DNA from: Periplaneta americana
Lineage: Eukaryota; Arthropoda; Insecta; Blattodea; Blattidae
Length of the DNA: 64,000 nt
Direction: 5' to 3'
Assembly (NCBI RefSeq): GCF_040183065.1
Contig: NC_091126.1
Location: 142,663,704 to 142,727,703, forward strand
The notes below the pieces were generated by a model that ran no database searches, was not told the DNA's origin, and was given only the letters and a program-made list of their open reading frames with translations. Position numbers and translations under genes: made by a program. Positions 22,823 to 34,497 of the stretch are shown one piece after another (position 1 is the stretch's first letter; every line of letters starts with the position of its first letter).

Positions 22823-23940
22823 AATTTTTGAAAATGTACATTAGTACTTATACGATCATTAAGATTAAATAAGTAGTAAATACATTAATTAAATATTAAT
22901 TAATTCTTTCTCACTTTGCTTTACCAAAATTTTTACGGCTTATACACGCCTGCGGGTAGCAGAGGAAAATTCGCTGGACACTTTAAAAACGAGGGTCTCT
23001 CTGAACGTGAAATCGGCAAGATGCTGGGCCTTCACAGAGGCATGAAGGGACAGTCACAAGGGAACGAAATCCAGTCCCATGGACGAAAGTTAAGTTCTTT
23101 GACTGCTCATGCCGAGAATATAAACTCAGGGCGATTGGTTAGGAAGCGCATACTCTATCCACATAGGGACTGAATTGGACAGAAATTTAATATCGTATTT
23201 CAAAATGGGTATAAATATTTCTCCAATTTCAGCCCAGTCTCTAATCCATTTTTGCGTCTGGATTGTGAAGCGAATAATAGTGTGAATATGATCAGCGAAT
23301 AGGAAACTTCTTAGAATTCATACTTATTTGTAATGTTATGTTTATGCGGGTTTTTCTCCAACAAAATGTAATGTCTATTAAGTACAGGAAGCCCTAAAAA
23401 TCAAAACTCAGACTACTGTCCTTTTACACGAATGTTCCAAATGCTACCATGCAAGCAGTCTCGTCACAGCTGTTCTTTTCATGTTACACTCCATTCCATT
23501 AATGCCGACACGTTTTGAAGTTCTTTATCCTCTCCCAGTGGCGCACCGATATTCCTCTAGAATTTTGGCATACTCTGCAAACGAGTTCTTAATGTGATGA
23601 ATGAGTAGATAATACTCCAGCATGAACATCACTGAAAACTAGAATACAGTATACGGACGAGTCAAGTCGCACATGCACGGTAAGTGTGAGGGTAGCAGAT
23701 GGATTTCCTTTGTCAGTACGACTAAGAACGTGGCGGCATTAATAGAACGAAATGTACCAAGACCTGGAAAACATTTCGATCTCAAGTAATATTTTTTGGA
23801 CATTTTGCATTTCAAGTACACATTTTGTTTGTCATAGTTATTAAGAAAAACAAGAGCAGCAGTGACTACGGCCAGCATAGCATCCAGGGACAAAAGTTAG
23901 ATAGATATTCCTCGTGTACAGAATTAGACCACGTATCATG
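22823..23940 (+). repeat. long duplicated block D
   Basis: Fourth and most diverged long repeat. It keeps the TTAATTAAATATTAA start, the GGGACAGTCACAAGGGAACG block, the GGGCGATTGGTTAGGAAG block and an exon-like segment, but lacks a long AAAT tract. Confidence 0.75.
23838..23915 (+). CDS. penultimate exon, tentative
   Basis: The acceptor GTCATAG precedes phase-1 V-IKKNKSSSDYGQHSIQGQ. The usual GTAAAT donor is absent. A GTACAG donor at 23916 would end the exon in phase 1 after 78 nt (26 codons) and join the terminal exon in frame. The weak donor makes this uncertain; it may be a decaying copy. Confidence 0.4.
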
Positions 23941-23996
23941 CAACGAGAATCACTTTCTCATGTTGTAGCGTAATTCTGTCATTGGTGATTTCTCAG

Positions 23997-26900
23997 CTGA
24001 GCCGAACAACATTCAGTCACCACCAGAGAACCTGACGCCATCCAAGGAGCATCAGGTCTTCCAGACACGTGGAAAATTTGAAAACTTCACTTACTCTGAC
24101 GAGGAAACCAGAATGTCAGCTGGCAAAGAAGAGGAGGAGCGGTGTGGGGACAGCATTGATAAATTTCTGTCGCCGCAGTCAGATAACACAAAAATGTTCC
24201 CAGTTTATTCAAAAACGGAGATGAAAACTGCGTGGTACGCAACAGAGGAGGCTCATGAAAATTCAAAAAATGAGTCGTCGCCTAAAAGCTTGAAGACAAA
24301 GACATCTCTTGCTCGTTCCGAAACAGAGGTATTTCCTTCATGCTCCAAAATAGATCTGATTCCAGCGTCATCAGATAGAAATGCATCTCTCCGCTGTTCG
24401 GAAAGTCAAAAGTCTCTTGCCTCTTTGGGAAGGTCTGTATCTCCCATCTGTTCCGGACCAAATGTGTCTTCAGACGATTCCGACGAGTTACCTCCTCCCG
24501 CTTGGCCAGAACGGAAGCTACCTACATCTTCCAAACAGGAGAAATTACCATTTTCTTCTGCACCCGAAGTGTCTCTAGTTTCTTTTGAAAGAGGGAAGTC
24601 TTGCAGCTCTTCGAAAAGAGCTGTATCACCATCAAACGTAGCACCGGGCAATAATAGTCTCATTGAAGCGTTGCCTTGCGACTCATCTGACGATGATTTG
24701 CCTCCCATTTGGCCAGAACGGGAGGTATCTAAATCTTCCAAACAGGAGAAATTACTATTGTCTTCTCCACCCCAAGCGTCTCTAGTTTCTTTTGAAAGAG
24801 ATAATTCTTCCAACTCCTTGAAAAGAGCTGTATCAACCTCAAATGTAACATCGAGTAATAATGCTGTCACTGAAGGGAGGATGTCTTGCGATTCATTGGA
24901 CAAGGAATTGCCTCCCGTTTGTTCAAGACGGAAAATAGTATCTAAATCTTCCAAAAGAGATAAATCACTATTCCCATATGGACGAGATGTGTTTCCAGAT
25001 TGTAATAACAGGAAAAAACCTACTAACTCTTCAGGAAAAACTGCGTCACTCTCAAACGTAGTGCCCTATAATTCCACTCTCATCAAAGGAAAGGTGTCTT
25101 GCGAATTTGTAAACGGCGAATTGCAACCCGTTTCGTCAAAAAGGAAAACAATTCCTAGACCTTCAAAAATAGAGAGCTCACTAGTCTCTTCTAAAGGGAG
25201 AAATTCTGTCGTCACATCAATGCCAGAAAAAGCTCCTACACTTTCGTTGCCGGGATGTTCTCCAATCTCTTCACCAAGTGCAATGTCTGATACTAAATCG
25301 TTGCGGGGCAGGTCTAGGCGTCGTTCGCCTGGGAAAAGATGTCGTGAACGATCAACCAGGATGAAATCTCGAGAGCGGTCCCGACGACAGAGATCGTGTG
25401 AGATGTCTTCTGTCTCTTATGCGCAAAAAAGTCGTCCCGAAATTCCACATTCTGTAAAAGAAATCAACAATATTGTACACGAACAATCTGTTATTCAGAA
25501 ACTGCCTGACAATTCTCCAAATACTCCGCATCGAAAGAAGTCTCCCGTATCTCCCTCGCGGGATATGTCTTCTACCATTTCTTCTTCTGTCAGTAACAGT
25601 TCCTCTTCCTTCCAATCGTACATAGTGACTCCCTTACGTTCGTCGCGGCGTAGGAAACGTGACCAATCCCTGCAGGACAGGTCTGCAATAAGTTGCAAAG
25701 CTTGCTCTCGTATGTTATCTAAGGTTACTAATCCTTTCCACAACACGTGGCTCAATCTCACGAAGACTAAACCGTCTGGCATGTGTTGGCTGCTTGAGTG
25801 TCCTATCGACAATTTTCTGCTGGGGCGTCCCCCTGGGTGGAAGCCCCCTAGCCCTTCGCCGACGCAGAGTTCTTCACACATTTCCCTGAGGGAGGAGTCT
25901 CCCACTTCTGCGAATGAAAGTTCTTTCCCTCCTCCATCCAATAATATGATTCCCATGTGTTCGTCGCTAGAGAAGAGAAGTTTTATTCCGTCGCTGCTGG
26001 ATGGGAATCGTGAGCCATCTCTCCAGGACAGGGAGAGGTCGCCTACAAGTTCTCCTGTCCTTTCGCTGAGTAGGAATTCTCCAGATCTTTCACTGAGGCA
26101 GACGCCTCCACACAGTTTCCCGAGAGAGGAGTCTCCCATCTCCACTCTGAATGAGAGTTCTTTTGCCCATCCAACGCATACTGAGACTCCCATATGTTCG
26201 TCGCTACAGAATAATCGTTCTGTTCCATCGTTGCTGGATGGGAATCGTGAGCCATCTCTCCAGAACAGGGAGAGGTCGCCTACAAGTTCTCCTGTCCTTT
26301 CGCTGAGTAGGAATTCTCCAGATCTTTCACTGAGGCAGACGCCTCCACACAGTTTCCCGAGAGAGGAGTCTCCCATCTCCACTCTGAATGAGAGTTCTTT
26401 TGCCCATCCAACGCATACTGAGACTCCCATATGTTCGTCGCTACAGAATAATCGTTCTGTTCCATCGTTGCTGGATGGGAATCGTGAGTCATCTCTCCAG
26501 AACAGGGAGAGGTCGCCTACAAGTTCTCCTGTCCTTTCGCTGAGTAGGAATTCTCCAGATCTTTCACTGAGGCAGACGCCTCCACACAGTTTCCCGAGAG
26601 TGGAGTCTCCCATCTCCACTGTGAATGAGAGTTCTTTTGCCCATCCAACGCATACTGATACTCGCATATGTTCGTCGCTACAGAATGATCGTTCTGTTCC
26701 ATCGTTGCTGGATGGTAATCATGACCCATCTCTTCAGGATAGGTCTTCAGATTCTACATTGAGGGAGCGATCCCCTATAAGATCACTGCCGGAGGAAGAA
26801 TCTTCCAAAGATCCCCTGCGGAAGGTATGTGTTGTACGGCCTATGGTGAGTGGCCAAGCCATTACGGACGAAGAGATAGAAATTGACAGGGATGTTATTA

Positions 26901-27112
26901 ATGAACGTTCTATTCCATCGTTGCTGGATGGGAATCGTGACCCATCTGTCCAGTATAGGGCTTCAGATTTTACTTTGAGGGAGAGATCCCCTATAAGATT
27001 ACTGCAGGAGAAAGAATCTTCCAAAGCTCCCCTGCGGAAGGTATGTCGTGTAGGTCCTAGGGTGCATAGCCCACCCATTACGTTCGAAGAAGCGTTAGAA
27101 ATGGATAGGTAA
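23997..27112 (+). CDS. terminal exon of Ser/Pro/Arg-rich repeat protein
   Basis: The acceptor GGTGATTTCTCAG is followed by phase-1 CT-GAG, open without a stop for about 1,037 codons to TAA at 27110. The first ATG (24113) lies 38 codons inside, so a spliced start upstream is likelier than that ATG. The protein is hydrophilic, about one quarter serine, and built of repeats: three ~70-residue units with ELPP-WPER and KQEKL-SS; an RS-rich stretch near residues 400-435 from the ATG (RSRRRSP, RERSRRQRS); three nearly identical 79-residue units (SLLDGNREPSLQ to CSSLQNNRSVP); and two ~69-residue units ending EEALEMDR or similar. A non-repeated patch near residues 525-575 has CKAC and later CWLLEC, possibly a metal site. 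No known domain was recognised. Composition suggests a disordered nuclear protein; function unknown. Confidence 0.85.
26034..26744 (+). repeat. three 237-bp in-frame coding repeats
   Basis: AGAGGTCGCCTACAAGTTCT starts at 26034, 26271 and 26508. Units 1 and 2 differ at only a few bases and unit 3 at slightly more. Each codes 79 residues. The near identity implies very recent expansion or gene conversion. Confidence 0.97.
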
Positions 27113-28310
27113 TTTCGTCATCAATTTTGCTCATACTATTTTAGTACAGAACCAAAGAATTTCTATACAATTAATTGAGTGCCGAGGTAAAGTTTGATGA
27201 TGATATTCGCACCACACCAAGTACCGTTTTTGTAATATTCACTTCATTTTGCAAGAGATGGAAGTACAGTTGATGGAATAACTTGGAACTTACAACCTTC
27301 CTTAAAGCTTATTTACTTGTTTAGGTCTGTATGTGATTTTATATTTCGCTCTAGGGTTCCGGATTCGTGAGCCACAGAATTAAAAATAATTAAAATTGTA
27401 AATAACATTCAACTTACTAAATTAGAAATAACGATCGTGGAGGTCACTACCTCTGAAGAACTAAAGATGTTGTATTGGTATTGTTCGAATTAACACTAGA
27501 ATCAGTTGAATGTTTTGCAAAATATTTTGTGGTCTCATGTTAACAAAATTCACTACGTTTTACATTGTAATTGAAGCTAATTAACTGATATCCAAAATTC
27601 ATAACAGAAAATAGTGAATTTCGATAAATTGGGCAATATGAGGGTTGAGAAACCTCCACTGCTTTCTGTAAAATGCGGAGTGGACAAATGTGAGGACTAA
27701 CAAACAAATATTCTCCTGGAGCAGAATAAAAATTTATTTTTTTTTATACATTGTCATGAGAATGTTTGCCTGTAAGTCAGAATAAAGTTGACTTTTTTAT
27801 GTTAAATGCATTCCAAAGCCAAAGTGTCCATAATTTAATGCCACTGAACATTTAGGGAGTTTATAATTATTTCATCATAGATACAGAAGATTTTCAAACT
27901 AACACATGGTCTGTAGTATGCAAAATGCTTATTTTTTTACAGTTATCACCAATAATTTAGACACAACTTCTTAATATTGTGGATTCATTTTTTATGTAAT
28001 GTGTATAGAGTTTCACATATTATGTATTAGTATTAAGATGGCTATAGATAGTACGCATTTTTTCTTTGATATATCAATGTATAGTAATAGTTTCATGACC
28101 TTGAAACTGACACATTTCAAGCCTGACCTTATAGAAATTTGTTTTATGTGTTATCATAGTTTAATGTGTTATTAGCTACACTACAGTGTTAAAGAATGTC
28201 TATATGCTACATTTTTTTACCCAAATTTCATGGAATTACATTAAATCTGTCTACAGTATTTGCGGAATATTTCCTAACACTTTTGTTTAGATTTATGAAA
28301 AATAAAGGGT
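27113..28310 (+). other. probable 3' untranslated region
   Basis: AT-rich sequence after the stop, with no reading frame or TIR found. Several polyadenylation signals occur; the true end is not decided by sequence. Confidence 0.5.
27725..27786 (+). terminator. candidate polyadenylation signals
   Basis: AATAAA occurs at 27725-27730 and 27781-27786. Another lies at 28301-28306. All follow the stop at 27112 on the coding strand. Confidence 0.45.
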
Positions 28311-28963
28311 AAAAATTACATTACCTTTTTTTACTACCTTCGATTTTCAGTTGGGCAAAATTCTTTAACAGGCTATTAAAATTATATTTTTAAGAACATT
28401 CTTTTCGAAATGCTTGAGAACATGCACATAGACATTACATACACATTAATTTAAAACAAGAATCAAGAATAACCACTTCAAGTGTGTATATGATCCCCTT
28501 AAACATTTTGTTAAAATATTATAGTATGGTGTTCGGTCAGTGATCGATTACCATGACAGGGGATTAACTTATCATTCATTAAATGCTATTTTTGTACTGC
28601 TGTCTTAAAGTTAACAAACGCAATAAAGGATACTCAACACTCTCTATTGCTGAAATTCTTCCACTGCTAATTCCCAGGAAATGACGCTTATTTCCATCTT
28701 CCTTGAATTTTCCTTGTTCATTTATTGCATATGTACTTATAGAATTCACATGTTTCTCCATTTCCTTTACAGTCATTATTTTCTTCAGTGCATTTGAAGT
28801 GTAGACTACTTTTCAAGCATTAAACCTATTCTGTTCTTGAAACTTCTTAACACTTTAGTCATGTAATCTGAATAGGAGAATATGAAGGGTGTAACAAGAA
28901 GTTATCTAAAAACATTAGGGAAAAATTCCTCATATTTATTAGGAGATGAAAATGTTATACGAA
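28311..28963. other. unannotated AT-rich stretch
   Basis: No recognised repeat or gene. Confidence 0.35.
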
Positions 28964-29574
28964 CATAGCAAGACCAAACGTCCGGATTTTGCCAAACATG
29001 TCCTGCTTTTTACTATTTCGTGAGCTTTTTACGATAAAACCAAAATGTCCGACTTTCTGCCAAATATTGAAATATAGTACGTATGTAATATAAAATCTGA
29101 AAATTTTCTTGGAAGGAATAGATTTTCAGTGGAGTACACTTTTTGAGCAGGTTTTGAGTGTTTCCAAACTTTGCTATATATATGTCAATTCTTTTTTCAA
29201 TAATTGCACAAAGTGCTAATGTTGAGAGGGTGTTTTCACTAATTAACACCCAATGGTCAGATGAAAGAAACAGACTATCAGTAGAAGCAGTAAAGGGTAT
29301 TGTAACAGTACAATACAATTTGAAGTATTTTACACGTAAAGAATATCACAAATATTTATTTAAAATCACGATGCTACTGAAGGACATTTCCTCTTCACAG
29401 AAGTATGAACAATGAAATTGTAAGATTAATAACAATGGATAGCTTTGGTACTGTGTTTTCCTATTGTTTTATTATCCTTAGTGAATGGAAAGGAATTTGT
29501 TGTCAGGCTGTTTTGCAAAATGTCCTGTTTATCCTTTAAATGTCCTGCTTTTAAACATTTTGATCTGGGCACCG
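28964..29574 (+). mobile_element. hAT deletion derivative
   Basis: The left end CATAGCAAGACCAAACGTCC and right end CGGTGCCCAGATCAAAA (reverse complement) are flanked by TATACGAA and TGTACGAA, an 8-bp duplication with one mismatch. Inside (29158-29415), SANVERVFSLINTQWSDERN is the C-terminal dimerisation block of hAT transposases. The remainder of the transposase is deleted. Confidence 0.8.
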
Positions 29575-30420
29575 TGTACGAACATGGGCCAAGAAACGCT
29601 TTCCTTCCTAGTTAGAACTATTTTCCTATCCTGTTTACATTGTAGAGAGTACAAATTAGTTTATTTCTGTGGGAATGGTAAATAATGAAGTTAGGTCACG
29701 TGACACGATAACAACGTAGTACAGTTCGAACAAAACAATAGTGGCAGTGAACCTAAGAATTACTAAATGATACACCACTCTTATGTGTAATTGCATTCTA
29801 ATCAGAAGTAAATCAGAGCATCTACACGGAATCAGACTATTCTGATGTGGGGTTGTTGTTGTTACACGATAACTATGGTGGCATTCCATACTAACTAGCT
29901 TGCGCATCATACACTGTAAGCAGAGTTGTGGAAAAAGATCTCTAACGAGAGGATATTCGTAACTAATGCAAACTCAGTTCTTTCAATAATCACATAATAA
30001 TCCTGTCGTCTGTCTTCCTAGAGTGACTGTTAAGCCTAATAAAACTTCGAAATTTTAGATGAAATAGTGGACAATTTTTACATTTTGTAATGTAATATGT
30101 GTGATTATACTTATATCGCAAATAAATAATACAGTGCGATCGAGAAGTCTCTCCGCAGTGCTTACATGTATGTAGCCGAGAACCCACAAGGCTGAGAATT
30201 CAAGTGCATTTGGTAGAGCTGGAGCACATAAAAACATAAAATATGATGACCTATTGACATGCATTGAATTCTTACACTCTAAAAACGTCACTATGCATGA
30301 TTATAAGCTACGGTATTTTATTAATTTTATTCTGCAATGTACAAAGATATGGCAATCAAGTTAATTTGGACAAATATTTAAGTTTAGATAAACAATGGTG
30401 GAAATTCTTCAATTCCAATA
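29575..30420. other. unannotated stretch
   Basis: No supported feature; it may include the 5' part of the next hAT fragment. Confidence 0.3.
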
Positions 30421-30870
30421 GTTCTGCGAGTACTGAAACTTTCTCAGAACTCTTAAAAATATGTCAATTCTATTTATTTATCCCAAGTCACAATGGAAGT
30501 GCTCAGACAGTATTGTCCCTAATATCTGCTCAATGGACAAAAGAACGAAATCGCATGCTAACGAAGACAGTCAGACGTATCATCATGGTGAAATATAATT
30601 TCAAGGATATGTCCTGTCAACATTTCCATAGTTATTTTTACAAGATAATATAAGTTTGTCTCTTCAGGCTCTTGTGCACAAAGTGGGCTCCACCGATAAG
30701 TAGGGTACAGAAGTAATACTGATCCAGCAACTAATGAGAAAACTAAGGTGAGCCATTGATTTGATCTTTAATTTTGTTCATACCAATTATTTAAAAGTCC
30801 TCCTTTTTTAGCAACATCCTCTTATTTTAGATTCCATGTCCTCCTATAGAATTACTTCTTATGGTAACCC
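30421..30870 (+). mobile_element. second hAT fragment, related family
   Basis: SAQTVLSLISAQWTKERNRM, then VRRIIMVKYNFKDMS, matches the same dimerisation block as at 29158-29415 with changed residues. The downstream sequence (TCCTCTTATTTTAG to TTATGGTAACCCTAG) looks like the right end, but no left TIR was found. Confidence 0.7.
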
Positions 30871-31407
30871 TAGAAATGTGTCGGTTTGAAAAGGTTTTCC
30901 GCTCCTTTCTGAATCGGCGAAAGAGATGATTGCGAGCTATGGATATACAATGGACTGTTGGCAGGAAATGCAGCTGTTGTTGGAGAAGTGTACCCTATAT
31001 CAACCATATATATCTATTTTGACTCGTCATGGCTTCAACTCAAATCTCCAGCTTGGAAAGCCAAAGTTTGCCACTGGGATATCGGTAGGTCTACCACATA
31101 TTAAGTTACCGTAAATCCGAGAAGCGACAGGCCATGAATGGCTAAGGCTGACCAGCCGGCTGCAGGCTTCACGTTCACATGTTTCAGCGGAGGTGAACGA
31201 TCGTCCAACCACAAAAAGGGTATGATGTGATTATCACAATTAACCTCCAGCGTTATTGCTGGTTTTCGTAACCGGATTTCGCTACATATTGTAGTTCTCC
31301 AAATTCATTACGATGCTGGGTGGGCACCGATCCCATACATGGTCAAAATTTAATGAGAAAATTCCTTCCCCACGAAGACTCGTACCAACGCGCATTCCGT
31401 AACGTGA
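30871..31407. other. unannotated stretch
   Basis: Moderately GC-rich sequence, possibly an unrecognised repeat (TGCTGGGTGGGCACCGATCC near 31314). Confidence 0.3.
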
Positions 31408-31414
31408 GTCCTAG

Positions 31415-31668
31415 CCTAGATCATATATGTAACAGATAACTCCTCGCTATGTTAAAATCGGCAGCACTTTGAAGAGAACAACCGCCAATATCGCTACCCG
31501 TCCGCCGTAAACGAACACGAGATGGCAGCACAGTCGCTAATGCAATTCAAATGGGAATTATGACGTGACTCCTTATGTAACAACTATATGGCAGCGTAGT
31601 AAACCTGACAAAAGTTGTTAACCTCAAAGCCTATAAGCTCGACATATCTGTTACATATATGATCTAGG
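31415..31668. mobile_element. short MITE family X, copy 2
   Basis: The TIR CCTAGATCATATATGTAACA is perfect for 24 bp at both ends, flanked by GTCCTAG (31408-31414 and 31669-31675). It is better preserved than the copy at 6710-6972. Confidence 0.93.
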
Positions 31669-31705
31669 GTCCTAGGCATGATACCTCAGACAACGACGTT
31701 ATGAC

Positions 31706-31715
31706 GGGGGGGGGG
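31706..31715. repeat. G homopolymer
   Basis: Ten consecutive G on an AT-rich background, followed about 25 bp later by an A-rich run. A G-quadruplex is unlikely from one tract. Confidence 0.9.
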
Positions 31716-31719
31716 CATA

Positions 31720-33366
31720 TTAAGTCACTGTACAAAAAGAAAAAAAAAAAGAAAATTTATATCTCTGAATTACATACGCTCTTCTTCTGATAACATGATT
31801 AATAAGGTATTTAATTGTCTTCCACTGTTCAAAACTTTTTAGGGATCAGTGGGTTATTCTTTTGAACCAATATCAACAATACATAATAAATGTTATTTCT
31901 GAAGATAGACTCAACAATATGGAATGGATTTATAAAAATTATTTGAAAGCAGATAAACGTTTAAATATACGACAATTTTATTAACAGGTCCCACCGACAC
32001 AATGGTGGCGACTCTGAAGAGAGGCAGAGACTATTCTTTATCGCCATTCTGGTTTGGCTCTGTGCCACGCCCATGTCTGTAGCACATTGTCATGGTGGTC
32101 CAGGAGGAGACTAATACAGCATCCATGACTCGAGATAGAAACAAATATGTTTCAATATGTTCCAATTCTTAGGTCACGTTGACTTGAAGTCACGCGAAAA
32201 CCACTGTTGGGTGTTCGAATCCCATCTACACTATAAATATCGATTATCTGTTCGAAGTATTATAGTACTCTACAGACACATTATCGTGCACATCCCTTGT
32301 CCGCCATATGGAAAGTGTAAAGTAAGTGGAAGGGCAAATTTGCTGACAAAAATTCGACAGGGCTATATTATTGCATTGGAGAAATTCGAATCATAATGTA
32401 TGAAGGAGTAAGGAGTTTGAATAGCAATAAAAATATCGGCATTTGATGCAATTATTTTGCTAATTATGGTAAAAACTTCTGTAACGCAAGTAATATCATA
32501 TAAAATAATTCACTAAAATATATACAGTCTTAAAATGTGTTAATTTGCTGTCAATGTACTGAATTTTACATACGTCTATACACTATGATGATGTAGTTGT
32601 CACAAGATCAACGTTCTTTTAACCCTCCTGTTAACACTGATGGTTTTTCAATATTTTCATTTTGTTTTCTTTTTTAAATTCCTTGTATTTATCCGTTATA
32701 TGCCACCTAACTATTTGAATTAAGAATAATATAAATAATTAACCTACCGTTACTTAAAGTTGTAATTCACATTATTCATGTGGGGTGATCTTGTTACCCC
32801 CTTTATAGTCTATGTCACCCCCCTTGGTTGTCTGTATCATGAAAATTCCAGGATATAAAATTCAAAATGTAGCTAAATTTTCTACATTTCTAAGTTAGTC
32901 TGCTTCCAAATTATTTTATTTTGTGTTATTATAATATTTTTGTTTTTGTTATTCATATTATCATGATGTTTTGTTTCCCAATTTTTTATACTTTATTTCC
33001 ATGTTATGGTCTTTCTAAAAGTGATTTTGTTTCAATAATTATTAGTGGAACCTCTTATAGATATGTTAATTGTAATTTAGATGGTGCTCGAATATTTGAA
33101 TTTCAAGAAGGAAATAAAATTTCATTTTTTAGTTTTATATTTTGATTAATTTATTTTTATAACTTCAGATTTTTTTTTGATTTTATTTCATTATAAACAA
33201 ATGCTTTTTAGATGCAGTAGTGACGCTAAACGACCTTGAAGAGACGCGACACAAAGTTTCAAAGCGCTATCTTCAATGAGACTTGTGTTACACAAGGTTT
33301 TGTTAGCACGTGCATCCACGCATTTCGGAAATCACGATGGACTTGAAACTGAAGCTGAGTGCCAAC
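31720..33366. other. unannotated AT-rich stretch
   Basis: No gene recognised. The words GGGGTGATC, TTACCCCC and TCACCCCCC near 32782-32822 could be internal motifs of a decayed TIR element, but no matching ends were found. Confidence 0.3.
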
Positions 33367-33373
33367 ATCAAAT

Positions 33374-33556
33374 CACAGTCTACTATATACAGTCACGAAG
33401 CTTGAGTTTTGAGGATGCTAGAAACAATAGACTGTGACGGTACTATTTTGCATTGCCTGTAATGAGGCGATATTAGCGATCCTAGTGGTGAGCAACTATC
33501 TAATGTTTGCATATTTACTACGTATTGAGCTTCGCGACTGTATATACTAGACTGTG
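33374..33556. mobile_element. 183-bp MITE family Y, copy 1
   Basis: The ends CACAGTCTACTATATACAGT and, reverse-complemented, CACAGTCTAGTATATACAGT are flanked by ATCAAAT (33367-33373 and 33557-33563). A copy of exactly the same length lies at 44781-44963. Confidence 0.95.
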
Positions 33557-33563
33557 ATCAAAT

Positions 33564-34485
33564 TCTCCCGGAAATCGGCATATGTAATATGTATTCCTGT
33601 AGTTACATAAATATTTTCTGTGAAATTCGTCACTTAGGCCCTTTTTCTATGTTATAATTTCTTGCTTAACCCATATTAAAACAATATACCATGACTTTAA
33701 TGTGTTTATCCAAATACACGTTTGTTTTCTGAGCAGTTAATGAGGATTATTTTAGTATCACGGAATTAGGATATCACTCACGGAATTATTAAAACACTAT
33801 CACGGAATTTGGATCCCTGTCACGGATTTGGGAGCCACTGTATAACAATGAAGAATCTTATATTATATACCAAACTTGTGAAACTGTTAACACTGAATGT
33901 TGTAAAAACTGTAGGTAAGGGACAAATAACTCATTTAGGTGTTATTTGACATTTTTATCACAATTTTGGCATAAATATAGACTTTACTAAATATGTCACG
34001 GAATTAGGCAACTTAGGTTGCCTTTAAGAACGAAATCGACAGGACTTGGATGATTCCGCGGTGCCAGGAGCGTGTTTATTCGTGTAGTATTGCTCTCACG
34101 GACACTGCAATTAATATTTCGGCTGTGACCTGGGTCATGATACTCGGAGCTTGGCGTGATCTGCAGCCATTCCGGCCTTTCGGCTCTCATTGGCCTTCCT
34201 CTCGGTCGAAGGGAATCCACAGTAACCTAAGATACTCTAGACACACACACACGCGCCAACACGAACAGGGATCGAGTGATAGGGGCGGGAGTGTTATATT
34301 ATTAACTAAATCAATGGATAAAGAAACAAATTAACCACTGATATTACGCAATGAAAGAAAGACGAATAACATAACTCTAATATACAAGATTGTTAATAAC
34401 TAGAAACTAGCACAATACGAAAGAAATTTTAGCAAAATATGAAAATATTAAATAAATATTTGAATCCTAAGATATTTACGATGCT
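33564..34485. other. stretch with iterated TCACGGAATT motif
   Basis: TCACGGAATT occurs at about 33758, 33778, 33800 and 33996, with a variant at 33820. A GC-richer part lies at 34020-34260. No gene was supported. The motif iteration resembles that in the TA-flanked elements elsewhere. Confidence 0.4.
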
Positions 34486-34497
34486 AAACCATTTGGG

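Noticed and set aside
25495-26667. 390-residue open frame on the minus strand opposite the terminal exon
   Set aside because: It is the mirror of the 237-bp repeats: open only because the repeat lacks stops on the other strand, and it has no splice or start context. The plus-strand frame is longer and joins upstream exons in phase.
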